From Aeromonas sp. FDAARGOS 1405 (GTDB lineage: Bacteria > Pseudomonadota > Gammaproteobacteria > Enterobacterales > Aeromonadaceae): a DNA stretch of 64,000 bases. The stretch is taken from NCBI RefSeq assembly GCF_019048265.1, contig NZ_CP077311.1:4225001-4289000 (forward strand), read 5' to 3'. The position numbers and the translations under genes were made by a program. Positions 36,143-45,200 of the stretch are shown piece after piece. The notes beneath the pieces are model-generated. The model was not told where the DNA came from, did not search any database, and was given only the letters and a program-made list of their open reading frames with translations. The first letter of the stretch is position 1. The number at the start of each line of letters is the position of its first letter.

Positions 36143-36691
36143 TTACAGCGCAGGGGTGATCAGCTCCACATCAGGCTGCTCGCTCAGCTTTTGCCGCAGC
36201 CAGTAGGCGGACTCCACCTCGACAAAGCAGAGCAGATCCCGGCCATTGGCAGCCATCGCCATCAGCTGCTCAAAACGCAGCTGTTGCTGTTGCTCCCAAG
36301 CGGCAGCGAGTTTGGCACCGTGGGCCTCATCCACCACTTCGCGGCGCAACTCGAACAGGTTATCGGTGATCGGGCTGTTGATCTTGGCGGCGCAGTGCCA
36401 GTACATCAGCAGGTTATCCATCATCTCGCTGTCGTAGTTGGCCAGCGCATCCAGCTCGGGTGTATCACCGCTGTCGCTGGCGGCAAAATCGCACCAGCCC
36501 GCATCGAGTGACGCCAGCTCATGAGCCCCCTTGGCATGCTTGCGTAACAGCGCAATGTCGGCCCCCTTGCGTGCAGGTAACCACACCTCGCCCTGATGGG
36601 CATCCAGCAGGGAGGTCAACGAAGCAGCGGGGTAAACCGGAAAGCGGGTACAAAGTGAATGCAGCAGGGATACCAGAGTGATCTTGACCAT
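36143..36691 (-). CDS. Conserved hypothetical protein
   Basis: A 182-residue protein that I do not recognise. It has no signal peptide or membrane helix. The sequence contains VWLPARKGADIALLRKHAKG, a Gln-rich helix (AAWEQQQQLRFEQLM) and CFVEVESAYWLRQKL. AAGGTATCGCTC precedes the ATG. Codon use matches the neighbours, so I take it as a real gene, perhaps restricted to Aeromonas and relatives. It lies 159 bases upstream of the DUF2750 gene on the same strand. Confidence 0.7.
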   Translation of the reverse strand: MVKITLVSLLHSLCTRFPVYPAASLTSLLDAHQGEVWLPARKGADIALLRKHAKGAHELASLDAGWCDFAASDSGDTPELDALANYDSEMMDNLLMYWHCAAKINSPITDNLFELRREVVDEAHGAKLAAAWEQQQQLRFEQLMAMAANGRDLLCFVEVESAYWLRQKLSEQPDVELITPAL

Positions 36692-36936
36692 GAGCGATAC
36701 CTTGAACAGGGCGAACAGCCACCAATAGACCGTCCGATATAAAGAAGTGCCCTATCCTACCACGTTTGGTCCGGCTCGGCCCTTGGCGAAGCTGTCAGCC
36801 AACCATCTGATTACGCCGAAAAAAACAGCATTTGAAACGCAGCATCCAGCCAAAGATCAATAATTTGAGCTAGCGCCCACTAAAGTGGATCCGGGGATGC
36901 TAGTTTGCATACATCTTTAGCGTAAGGAGTAAATCC

Positions 36937-37185
36937 ATGATTGGGATCGACCAGGTTTCTAACGAATTCGTGAACGATTTGAAAATACTGGCATGCTTTG
37001 ATCCGGCCAACATGAGCCTGGGGATTAAATTACGCAGCGATATGTCTGAAGAGTTGTGCCAGGCGGCAGCACGTCTGCATCAACAGGGGCTCATCAGCGC
37101 AGAAGATGGCGGCTATCTCACCCCGTTTGGCATGACCATGGTTGAACACCTGCAACATCTGCTGGTCGCACTCAAACCGCTTTGA
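36937..37185 (+). CDS. TIGR02647-like small helical protein
   Basis: An 82-residue protein. The pattern (an N-terminal helix with ELKILACF-like spacing, AARLHQQGLISAEDGGYLTPFG in the middle and HLQHLL near the end) resembles the TIGR02647 family found in gammaproteobacteria, which looks like a winged-helix fold and is described as DNA-related in annotations. TAAGGAGTAAATCC gives a strong ribosome site. The 245 bases upstream hold no gene. Its 3' end overlaps the convergent gene by 14 bases. Family assignment is from memory of the motif pattern. Confidence 0.72.
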   Translation: MIGIDQVSNEFVNDLKILACFDPANMSLGIKLRSDMSEELCQAAARLHQQGLISAEDGGYLTPFGMTMVEHLQHLLVALKPL

Positions 37186-37477
37186 CCGGCTGTGGCGCCC
37201 AGAGTGAAAAGTTGAGTAGCTCCCAGCGTTCCCCTTGGTGAAGATGACAGGCAAACAGCAAAGGACCTTCGGGTCCTTTTACTTTGCCATCCACCAGCCA
37301 CTCCCCCTCCCTTTCAGGTACCAGTCGCGCATTCACCTCATCGGGTTGCTGTGCAGTGCCCATCCGGACCTGGACAAATTGCTGGCAGATCACCTGCGCT
37401 TCCATCGCGGATTGAACCGCTACCGGCGCATCGGACGTCGGAGTCAAGGTGGCAGCAAGCAGGAGCGATAGCAGCAT
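37172..37477 (-). CDS. Small secreted hypothetical protein
   Basis: A 101-residue ORF with an N-terminal signal-like segment (MLLSLLLAATLTPTSDA) and a mature part with two cysteines (VICQQF and LFACHLH), which could form a disulfide in the periplasm. I do not recognise the family. The ribosome site is poor and the start is therefore uncertain. It converges with and overlaps the preceding small gene by 14 bases. Confidence 0.55.
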   Translation of the reverse strand: MLLSLLLAATLTPTSDAPVAVQSAMEAQVICQQFVQVRMGTAQQPDEVNARLVPEREGEWLVDGKVKGPEGPLLFACHLHQGERWELLNFSLWAPQPVKAV

Positions 37478-37517
37478 GATTCAGCACATGGGAGTCAGTA
37501 GCAGAAGCCAGATAAAC

Positions 37518-37551
37518 AAAAAGCCGTGGCACCAGAGGTACCACGGCTTTC
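37518..37551 (-). terminator. Terminator of the cold-shock gene
   Basis: AAAGCCGTGG (37520-37529) pairs with CCACGGCTTT (37541-37550). On the minus strand it is followed by TTTTTG. It lies 17 bases after the csp stop. Confidence 0.82.
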
Positions 37552-37567
37552 TTAAATTCTGTAAGAA

Positions 37568-37777
37568 TTACAGAGCGGTTACGTTCTCAGCCTGCGGGCC
37601 TTTCTGACCTTGGGTCACAGAGAACTGTACGCGCTGACCTTCAGCCAGGGTACGGAAACCGTTACCTTGAATGGCGCTGAAGTGAACGAAAACGTCCGGG
37701 CCGTTTTCTTGCTGGATGAAGCCAAAACCTTTGGTTTCGTTGAAAAACTTAACGGTACCGGTGATCATGTTAGACAT
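37568..37777 (-). CDS. Cold-shock protein, CspA family
   Basis: A 69-residue single cold-shock domain. The RNA-binding motifs RNP1 (KGFGFI) and RNP2 (VFVHF) are intact. CspA-family proteins melt RNA structure after cold shock; some members are constitutive or stationary-phase, and which paralogue this is cannot be told. The start [13 protein letters not shown] at 37777 matches the family; seven upstream open codons are unlikely to be used. The predicted leader is long (about 136 bases), as in cold-inducible csp genes. Confidence 0.93.
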   Translation of the reverse strand: MSNMITGTVKFFNETKGFGFIQQENGPDVFVHFSAIQGNGFRTLAEGQRVQFSVTQGQKGPQAENVTAL

Positions 37778-37920
37778 ATCTTTTAAACCTGTATTCAAAA
37801 TAATTACTTATGCTTTTCAGCGGGTAAAGCTCAAAAAACGGGATTAACTTATGAACAACAGGACAAGATGTGAAACATCGTATTCATTGACATAACTATC
37901 GCCCTTTCAAGCTGGTTTGG

Positions 37921-37948
37921 ATTATACGTGGCTTTGTAGATTACGCAA
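37921..37948 (-). promoter_or_regulatory. Sigma-70 promoter of the cold-shock gene
   Basis: On the minus strand, -35 TTGCGT (37948-37943), a 16-base spacer and a perfect -10 TATAAT (37926-37921). Transcription would begin near 37914, leaving a 136-base untranslated leader. Confidence 0.72.
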
Positions 37949-37953
37949 ACAAA

Positions 37954-37982
37954 TTTGTGCCCTGCCAATGACAGGGCACAAA
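37954..37982 (-). terminator. Terminator of the bkd operon
   Basis: TTTGTGCCCTG (37954-37964) pairs with CAGGGCACAAA (37972-37982). On the minus strand it is followed by TTTGTTTG. It lies directly after the E2 gene stop and next to the csp promoter. Confidence 0.85.
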
Positions 37983-37985
37983 CCG

Positions 37986-39086
37986 TTATAAGGTGGCTGC
38001 TTCCAACGCTTCCACCAGTGCTCTGAGAAAACGAGCAGCCTCCCCGCCAGTGCAGGCTCTGTGGTCAAATGTCATCGACAGCGGCAATGCCCTGACGGGA
38101 CGCGCTTCACCGTGGATGAACACCACTTTTTCGAACAGTTTGCCTGCCCCTATGATGGCCACCTGCGGCGGCGTGACGATGGGGCTGGCATAACGGCCTG
38201 CGATGGCACCGAAGTTGGTGAGCGTAATGGTCGCCCCCTGCAACATCTCGCGCGGCACGGCGCGCGCCTTCACATCGGCGATCATCCGATCCAGCCCCTG
38301 CCGGATATCTGCCCCCTCCCGCTCGGCCACGTTCTCCATCACCGGCACATAGAGGCCATGCTTTGAATCCACTGCAATGGCTACATTGACCTCTTTAAAC
38401 AGCCGCCGTGACAGGGTGTCGCCATCAAACCAGGCATTCATCGAGGGCTCGGCGCGGCACGCCACGCCAATGGCCTTGATAAGGCGCACAGTCACATCCT
38501 CATCAGGCCGCCAGTGACGCAAATCCACCTCGTCGGTGATGCTGACCGGCACCACAGTCTGATGAGAGAGCTCCATCGCCTTGGCCATGGCCCTGCGCGA
38601 CCCTTTGAGGAATTCGTTGCCACTGCTCTGCTGGGCCTCGAATGCCTGCTGCACATCCAGCTCGGTCACCATGCCGCCGCTGCCACTTCCCTTGATCCGG
38701 TCGATTTCCAGACCCAGCTTCTGCGCCAGCAGGCGCACGGCAGGCATAGCTTGCACCAGCGATCCCCCCGGGGTAATGGCCCCTACCACAAAGTGATCCT
38801 CGATATGTTGCTGATGGGCGCTCACCTTGCCTACTACGGTCCCATCATCTTCGCCCCCCTCGAACTCCACCAGCGGCGCACCGATATGTAGGATATCTCC
38901 CTCGGCGCCGCAGAGACGGGCAATCACCCCGGCTACCGGAGAGGGTACATCCACCAGCGCCTTGGCCGTTTCCACCGACAACAGCACCTGATCGACCGCA
39001 ACGGTATCACCGGCACTCACCTTCCATTCGACGATCTCGGCTTCGGCCAACCCTTCACCCAGATCCGGTAATTTGAAAAATTTCAT
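37986..39086 (-). CDS. bkdB: Dihydrolipoamide acyltransferase (E2) of a 2-oxo-acid dehydrogenase
   Basis: A 366-residue E2 with one lipoyl domain (lipoyl Lys42 in VETAKALVDVPS), a peripheral-subunit-binding domain (about 135-170; AVRLLAQKLGLEIDRIKGSG) and a C-terminal acyltransferase domain. The catalytic His342 is in DHRACTGGEAARF. The Asp usual in the HxxxDG motif is Thr346 here. It takes acyl groups from E1 and passes them to CoA. Linkage to an E1alpha/E1beta pair of the branched-chain type argues for valine, leucine and isoleucine catabolism. E3 (lpd) is not in the operon. Its ATG overlaps the E1beta stop (ATGA). Confidence 0.9.
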   Translation of the reverse strand: MKFFKLPDLGEGLAEAEIVEWKVSAGDTVAVDQVLLSVETAKALVDVPSPVAGVIARLCGAEGDILHIGAPLVEFEGGEDDGTVVGKVSAHQQHIEDHFVVGAITPGGSLVQAMPAVRLLAQKLGLEIDRIKGSGSGGMVTELDVQQAFEAQQSSGNEFLKGSRRAMAKAMELSHQTVVPVSITDEVDLRHWRPDEDVTVRLIKAIGVACRAEPSMNAWFDGDTLSRRLFKEVNVAIAVDSKHGLYVPVMENVAEREGADIRQGLDRMIADVKARAVPREMLQGATITLTNFGAIAGRYASPIVTPPQVAIIGAGKLFEKVVFIHGEARPVRALPLSMTFDHRACTGGEAARFLRALVEALEAATL

Positions 39087-40069
39087 AGCCACTGGTTCTC
39101 CATCAGCTGGTGAGCGGCATCGGCGATATCCTGCTCGGTGATGAGGTAATACGCTTCGTTGCGATAGTAGGGAACGGCGGCATCCACGCCGGTCAGCCGC
39201 TTGGGCGGCGCCTTGAGGCTGGGAAGCGCCAGCTCGGTCACCCGCGCCACAATTTCGGCCCCGACCCCGAAGCTGCCACACGCCTCGTGCACCACCAGCA
39301 AGCGACCGGTCTTGCGCACCGAGGTGAGGATGGTCTCCATATCCAGCGGCTTGATGGTGGCCAGATCCAGCACCTCGCACTGGATATCCTGCTCGGCCAG
39401 CAGGTTCGCCGCCCGCATCACCTCCTGGATGCAGGCCCCCCAGGCCACTACCGTGATATCCCGGCCCGGGCGCAGGGTGAAGCAGACATCCAGCGGCAGG
39501 CCGACACCGTCATCCACCACCTCGGATTTCATCGAGCGATAGATGCGGTCCGGTTCGAAAAACATCACGGGATCCGGATCGCGGATGGCCGAGAGCAGCA
39601 GGCCATAGGCGCGTCTCGGGCTGGAGGGGATAACCACCCGCAGCCCCGGAATATGGGCAAACAGCACCTCGACACTCTCGCTGTGATGTTCAGGCGAGTG
39701 AATGCCCGCACCATACGGGGAGCGATAGACGAGGGGACAGGAGAGGCGGCCACGGGTACGGTTTCGCATCCGCGCCGCCTGACAGATGATCTGCTCCATA
39801 CCGGGGAAAATGAAACCCTGAAACTGGAACTCAGCCACCGGCTTGAGCCCCTGAGTGGCCATACCGACCGCCACCCCGGCGATCAGCCCCTCGGCCAGCG
39901 GCGTGTCGATCACCCGCTTAAAACCGAACTTGTCGCGCAGGCCAACGGTGGCGCGAAACACCCCGCCGTTGACCCCCACATCCTCGCCCAGTACCACCAC
40001 ATCCGGGTCGTGTTCCATCTCGTAGTGAAGGGCCATGTTGACCGCTTCCAGCAGACTGATCTCACTCAT
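39083..40069 (-). CDS. bkdA2: 2-oxo-acid dehydrogenase E1 component, beta subunit
   Basis: A 328-residue TPP-enzyme beta subunit. Signatures are VVVLGEDVGVNGGVFRAT, PLAEGLIAGVAVGMA, YRSPYGAGIHSPEHHSE and EVLDLATIKPLD. It pairs with the E1alpha of the preceding gene to decarboxylate branched-chain 2-oxo acids. The ATG at 40069 lies inside the 3' end of the E1alpha gene with GGAGG upstream; an in-frame TTG two codons earlier is less likely. A pyruvate-specific PdhB is the alternative, but the separate alpha/beta layout with this E2 favours Bkd. Confidence 0.92.
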   Translation of the reverse strand: MSEISLLEAVNMALHYEMEHDPDVVVLGEDVGVNGGVFRATVGLRDKFGFKRVIDTPLAEGLIAGVAVGMATQGLKPVAEFQFQGFIFPGMEQIICQAARMRNRTRGRLSCPLVYRSPYGAGIHSPEHHSESVEVLFAHIPGLRVVIPSSPRRAYGLLLSAIRDPDPVMFFEPDRIYRSMKSEVVDDGVGLPLDVCFTLRPGRDITVVAWGACIQEVMRAANLLAEQDIQCEVLDLATIKPLDMETILTSVRKTGRLLVVHEACGSFGVGAEIVARVTELALPSLKAPPKRLTGVDAAVPYYRNEAYYLITEQDIADAAHQLMENQWL

Positions 40070-41150
40070 GGCCAACCTCCTGCTTCATCCCCTTGGCAAT
40101 CACTCGCTCGCGCTGGGGCAATAGTTCGGCGGGCAGGCTGGCATAGTGGTAATCGAGCATCGCCTCCGGCGGCTGGGGCGCCATCGCCTCATAACGGGCA
40201 ACCGCCTGTTCTACCTCTCGGGTAGCCTCCGCCAGCAGGCTCTGCTCCTGCTCTTCATCCCACCAGCCCTGGCTGTGCATAAACTGGCGCAGCCGCTTGA
40301 CCGGCTCTTTCGCCCAGGCGGCCTCGACCTCGGCCCCATCGCGATAGCGAGTGGCATCGTCGGCCGTGGTGTGATCGCCGAGGCGATAACTGACCGCCTC
40401 GATCAGGGTCGGCCCCTTGCCGCTGCGAGCCCGTTCGACGGCACTGCGGGCGGCATCGTAGACCGCCACCACATCGTTGCCATCCACCTGCAGGCTGCGC
40501 ACCCCTGCACCAATCCCCTTTTGGGCCAGCGTAGGAGCGCTCGATTGCAGCTTGCGTGGCACCGAGATGGCCCACTGGTTGTTGTTGACGATGATGACCA
40601 TCGGCAGGTGCCAGACACCGGCGCAGTTCAGCCCCTCCAGAAAATCCCCCTTGGAGGTGCCACCGTCGCCGATAGTGACTACGGCGACACGCGGTTGATT
40701 ACGCAGTTTGAAGGCTGAGGCAATACCGCAGGCGTGGGTGATCTGGGTAGCGATGGGGACGCAGATGGGGAGATCTTCTGAGGGAGTCCCATCGGGTTTG
40801 AGAAAATAACTGCCCCGCTCGTCACCACCCCAATATTGCAGGTTTTTCTCCATCGGCACGCCCCGCACATAGAGGGTGGGCATGTCCCGATAGTAGGGAA
40901 CGTAGACATCCTGCGGCTGCATGGCCAGACCAATGCCAATCCCCACGGCTTCTGCGCCGAGATGGGAGGGAAAAGTACCGAGTTTGCCGGTTCGTTGCAG
41001 CGCAATCGCTTTTTTGTCATAGCTGCGCACCATCACCATATTGCGGTAGAAAGTGTGCAGTATCGCCTTGTCCAGCCAGGTCGGTAAGGTGGCGACCGGG
41101 CACCCTTCCGCATCGAGGTAACGAAGGAAAGGGATGTCGACATGGGTCAT
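40062..41150 (-). CDS. bkdA1: 2-oxo-acid dehydrogenase E1 component, alpha subunit
   Basis: A 362-residue alpha subunit. The TPP-binding motif runs from GDGGTSKGDF to NNNQWAISVP. The phosphate/active-site region YRLGDHTTADDATRYRD is typical of the branched-chain type. AAGGAGCCAGTT precedes the ATG at 41150. It is the first gene of a three-gene operon whose members overlap. The leader contains an inverted repeat (GTCACC and GGTGAC, 41175-41192). Confidence 0.93.
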   Translation of the reverse strand: MTHVDIPFLRYLDAEGCPVATLPTWLDKAILHTFYRNMVMVRSYDKKAIALQRTGKLGTFPSHLGAEAVGIGIGLAMQPQDVYVPYYRDMPTLYVRGVPMEKNLQYWGGDERGSYFLKPDGTPSEDLPICVPIATQITHACGIASAFKLRNQPRVAVVTIGDGGTSKGDFLEGLNCAGVWHLPMVIIVNNNQWAISVPRKLQSSAPTLAQKGIGAGVRSLQVDGNDVVAVYDAARSAVERARSGKGPTLIEAVSYRLGDHTTADDATRYRDGAEVEAAWAKEPVKRLRQFMHSQGWWDEEQEQSLLAEATREVEQAVARYEAMAPQPPEAMLDYHYASLPAELLPQRERVIAKGMKQEVGHE

Positions 41151-41174
41151 AACTGGCTCCTTGCCGTTGTAGGC

Positions 41175-41192
41175 GTCACCGATGCTGGTGAC
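41175..41192. promoter_or_regulatory. Inverted repeat in the bkd leader
   Basis: GTCACC (41175-41180) and GGTGAC (41187-41192), 6-base arms separated by 6 bases, 25 bases upstream of the E1alpha start. It could be an operator or a leader hairpin; no regulator is encoded nearby. Confidence 0.35.
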
Positions 41193-41360
41193 ACTTAGAT
41201 GTAAATACCTTGTTAAATAAAAAGCAAAGGGATTTACTCAGGTAAGACCAGTAGAAACTTCTTTAAAGTAGCGAAGGAGCTGAATTTTCGGCGATGAGCG
41301 GCAAGGTATGCCGTAAATGGTGCAACTTTGCAGTGCTGAACGCAGGATGCCAAATATTGA

Positions 41361-41381
41361 AAAGGGGAGCCTTGCTCCCCC
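41361..41381 (-). terminator. Terminator of the siderophore operon
   Basis: GGGGAGC (41364-41370) pairs with GCTCCCC (41374-41380). On the minus strand it is followed by TTTTCAATATT. It lies 22 bases after the stop of the last gene of the entCEBAF operon. Confidence 0.75.
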
Positions 41382-41402
41382 TTCTGTTACTCAAGCCAGC
41401 GG

Positions 41403-42272
41403 TTACGCCAGCCAGTGTTGCAGCTGGCGGGCCATGCCAGCTGGCAGCAAGTGAGCGCGACTTAGCAAGCGGCTGCGCCAGGGCTCGGCCAGCAAGGTAG
41501 GGCAAATTCGCATCTCCCGTCCCCGGTCAGCCACGCGCACCAACCTGTCGATAAGAGTTTCCAGCGGCGGATACGCCGGCCAGTGAGGATAGAGATCGGC
41601 GGTCGCAATCCCGGCCAGATCGCACACTCGCTCCTCTTTCTCATCACCCTTCCCATCAACCATTGGCCAGGGGTGAAGCACCTGCAGCCAACCCGGTCTT
41701 GCCGCCTCCAGCAACTGACCCAGCGTCGGCTGAGCAAAGTGGGGATCTCCTGCGGCTTTGAGCAGATGGCGCGCCCCCGCCAGCACCACCACGCCGCGGG
41801 CGGGAAGTGCAAGAAGATAGTCGGCCAGCGCCTGATCCCGCCCCCTGTTGTGTTGCTGCCACCGCTCCGGGCTCATCTCCTGCCACTCGAATGAGGGCTC
41901 GCAGAGATGCACCCGCAGCCGCATATGTTCAGGGCGCGTCATATTGCTCTGGCGCAGAGCGGAAAAGAGAACCGGAAACTCGGGGGCCATCCAGGCAGGA
42001 AAGGCGCAGGAGTCAAGCCAGACTGGATAGAGCCGAGCCAGCGTCAGCGGCTCACCCTGCCAGCTCTCCTCCCCCGCCAACCAGGCATCGAGCAAGCCTT
42101 GATGGCTGCGGTTGCCGCATTCCAGCACCAGATCGGTCATGATTCCCCAGAGCGCAGGATCACAGAGCCAGGCGTGCAGGCGCCGGATAAAACCTGGGTG
42201 CCAGTGCGGCTCCCCCAGCCCTACCAACTTGCCCGCCTGCAAGGCTTCCCGGATGGCGGCAACAGGGGTCAT
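41403..42272 (-). CDS. ChaN/EreA-like protein coupled to entF, function unknown
   Basis: A 289-residue soluble protein. It opens with VGLGEPHWHPGF (residues 17-28), a glycine-Glu-x-His motif seen in ChaN/EreA/Tiki-type folds, and has VVVLAGARHLLKAAGDP in the middle, which resembles the second His motif of ChaN (haem-iron binding). There is no signal peptide, unlike ChaN lipoproteins. Its ATG overlaps the entF stop by four bases (ATGA), so it is made together with the synthetase. A role in siderophore or haem-iron handling is inferred from position only; I do not recognise a characterised orthologue. Confidence 0.65.
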   Translation of the reverse strand: MTPVAAIREALQAGKLVGLGEPHWHPGFIRRLHAWLCDPALWGIMTDLVLECGNRSHQGLLDAWLAGEESWQGEPLTLARLYPVWLDSCAFPAWMAPEFPVLFSALRQSNMTRPEHMRLRVHLCEPSFEWQEMSPERWQQHNRGRDQALADYLLALPARGVVVLAGARHLLKAAGDPHFAQPTLGQLLEAARPGWLQVLHPWPMVDGKGDEKEERVCDLAGIATADLYPHWPAYPPLETLIDRLVRVADRGREMRICPTLLAEPWRSRLLSRAHLLPAGMARQLQHWLA

Positions 42273-45200
42273 TCGTCCCCCTCCTGCCGGATGTGCGGTT
42301 GTTGCCCGACCCCATAGACCCGCTCACAAATAAGGGCGCCGATCTTCGCCAGCCAGTCGGGATGCACCATCTCCTGATGCAGACAGGGGAAGCGCTCATA
42401 GCGGATCTCCCCTTTTGTCAGCGACTCCCAACCGCGTCCATCCAGCCAGGGCTGGCGGGAGGCTGACGCCTCGATAAAGATCACCTCCCCGTGGTAGCAG
42501 TAGTCGACCGGCTGACGGATTAGCCGGTTGTTGTGGCCCACCAGCTCAATCATCGCGCTCACCATCTGCTCGTCGAGCATGGCCAACGCACTCCCCTCTG
42601 CCCCCAGCCGGGCCACCACCTCGTCACGAGTAAGGGAATCGAGCGCATCGTCCGCAACCGCAATGCCTCCCATCCGCAGCAGCGCATCGAGCATCCGCTG
42701 CTCGTCGGGCAACGGCTGGGTCTGCCACTGCTGACAGGGATAGGCATCGAGCAGCAGCACCATGGCCACCTCTTGTCCCTGCTCTTGCAGCATGGCGGCC
42801 ATCCGGTGCACCAGCATGCCCCCGAGGGACCAGCCGAGCAGCCAGTAGGGCCCCTCGCTCTGCTGACGGCGCAGCTCGGTCACATAGTCGAGTGCCAACT
42901 CGTCGAAGCTGGCGGGCAGCGGCGCATCCGGCTGACAGAGCACCCGCGCCTGCAGGGCATAGACGGCCATGTCGGCCGGCAGATGGGGCACCAGTGGCGC
43001 ATAACACCAGCCGAGCCCCCCTGCGGGGTGGACGCAAAAGAGGGTGGGGCACGATGTGCCAGACTGCGCACCGGGCGCCCGCAAGGGCAACAGCATGGGC
43101 ATGGCCTCCCGCTCGCCGCCAAGACGACGCGCCAGCTGGGCGGGGCTCGGCGCTTCGAACAGGCTAGCCAGAGTGAGACCCTGTCCTATTGATTCCTCAA
43201 TACGCACCACCAACTGCGCCGCCAGCAGGGAGTGGCCGCCGAGGGCAAAGAAGTTATCGTCGGCGCCGACCCGCGCCAGCCCCAGTATCTCGGCGAAGAG
43301 GCGACAGAGCCGCTCCTCCAGCAGGTTTTTCGGTAATGTCTGACCGACCACTGACGCCATATCGGGCAGCGGCAACCCCTTGCGATACAGCTTGCCATTG
43401 GGGGTGAGCGGCAGCTCAGCCAGGTTTACCAGGAGCCCCGGCACCATGTAATCGGGCAAGGCGGCGCCAAGGGTGGGGACCAGCTCGGCCAGCGTCAACT
43501 CGCTGCTATCTGTGGCCACCACATAGGCCACCAGACGGCGATCGCCGGGGGCAAATTCGGGGGCCAGCACCACCGCCTGCGCCACCCGGGGATGGCGCAG
43601 CAGCACCTGCTCGATCTCCTCCAGTTCGATGCGTTGACCACGGATCTTCACCTGAAAATCGAGGCGCCCCAGATACTCGATGGCGCCATCCTCGCGCCAG
43701 GCGGCCAGATCGCCGCTGCGATAGAGCCGTCCCGCCCCGAAGGGATTGGCAATAAAGCGCTCGGCGGTGAGCTCGGGCTGACCAAAGTAGCCATCCGCCA
43801 CCTGCACGCCGCCGATCCAGAGCTCCCCCGCCACACCGGGGGGCACCGGCTGCAACCAGGGGTCGAGAATGTGGATGCTGGTATTCCAGACCGGATAGCC
43901 GATGGGCACGCTGGTCACCGCCTCGTCTGCCCGGCAGGGGTACCAGGTGACATCCACCGCCGCCTCGGTCGGGCCATAGAGATTGTGCAGGGGGGCTGAA
44001 AATGTTCCATACCAGCGCTGCACCAGATCCGCGGGCAGCGCCTCGCCGGAGCAGAAGACCTGCCGCAGGGCGCGGCAACGGGCAGGCTCGGCTTGAGCGA
44101 CGAAGATCTGCAGCATGGAGGGCACAAAGTGCAAGGTGGTGATCCCGGCCTGCTCAATCAGCTCGGCAAGGTAGGCGGGATCCTTGTGGCCACCCGGTTT
44201 GGCGAGCACCAGCCGCGCCCCGGTCATAAAGGGCCAGAAAAACTCCCAGATAGAGACATCGAAACCGGCCGGGGTCTTTTGCAGCACCCGATCCGCCGGG
44301 CCGATGGGATACATGTGCTGCATCCAGAGCAGCCGGTTGACGATGGCGCCATGGCTCACCACCACCCCTTTGGGCCGACCGGTCGAGCCGGAGGTGTAGA
44401 TGATGTAGGCCGCATCTTCCGGCTTGGGGGCTGCCAGCTCACAAGGTGCTGTCGCCACCACGTCTATCGTCGCCAGCTGCTCTGCCACACCGGGGGCATC
44501 GAGGCAGACAAGTGGCGCGACCACATCGAGCGGCATCCGCAAGGTGCGACTGGTCAGCACCAGCGCAGGATCGCTGCTGGCGAGAATGTAGCCGATCCGC
44601 TCCGCCGGATAGTCCGGGTCAACGGGCACGTAGACCGCTCCCACCGCCATGATGGCCTGCTGGGCGAGAATCAGCTCGGGAGAGCGCGGGATCACCACCG
44701 CCACCCGACAACCGGGGCCCACGCCCCTCCCCGCCAGATAGCTGGCCAGCTGGCGGGTGCGCTGGCGCAGCTCGGCCACACTCCAGCCCTCGGCGCCACA
44801 CTCCAGCACGATGGCGCTCTGCTCCGCCGCCGCCAGCCCCTCGGCCAGCAGTGCGCTCAGGGTAGTGGTCGACAGCGGATGGTCGGTCTGGTTCCAGCGC
44901 GCCAGCTCAGCCTGCTCACAGGGCTGCAACAGCGGCAAGCGCACCGCCAGGGTCTCGTCAGCCGCCTCACTCCAGGCCGCCAGATAGGCTACCAGTCGGG
45001 CCAGATGACGTTCACTCTCCTGTTGGCTGAAGCGCCCCTGATGTGCTTCGAGGGTCAGGGTCATCGCGCCAGCCTCCTCGGCAAAGTAGAAGGCGCACTC
45101 CTCCACCGGCCCCGCCGCCAGCACCTGCACCTCGCCACGAACCTGGTTGTGCCCTTCACCAAAGCTGAGGGTACGGGCAAAGGGCATCAAATTGACCTGA

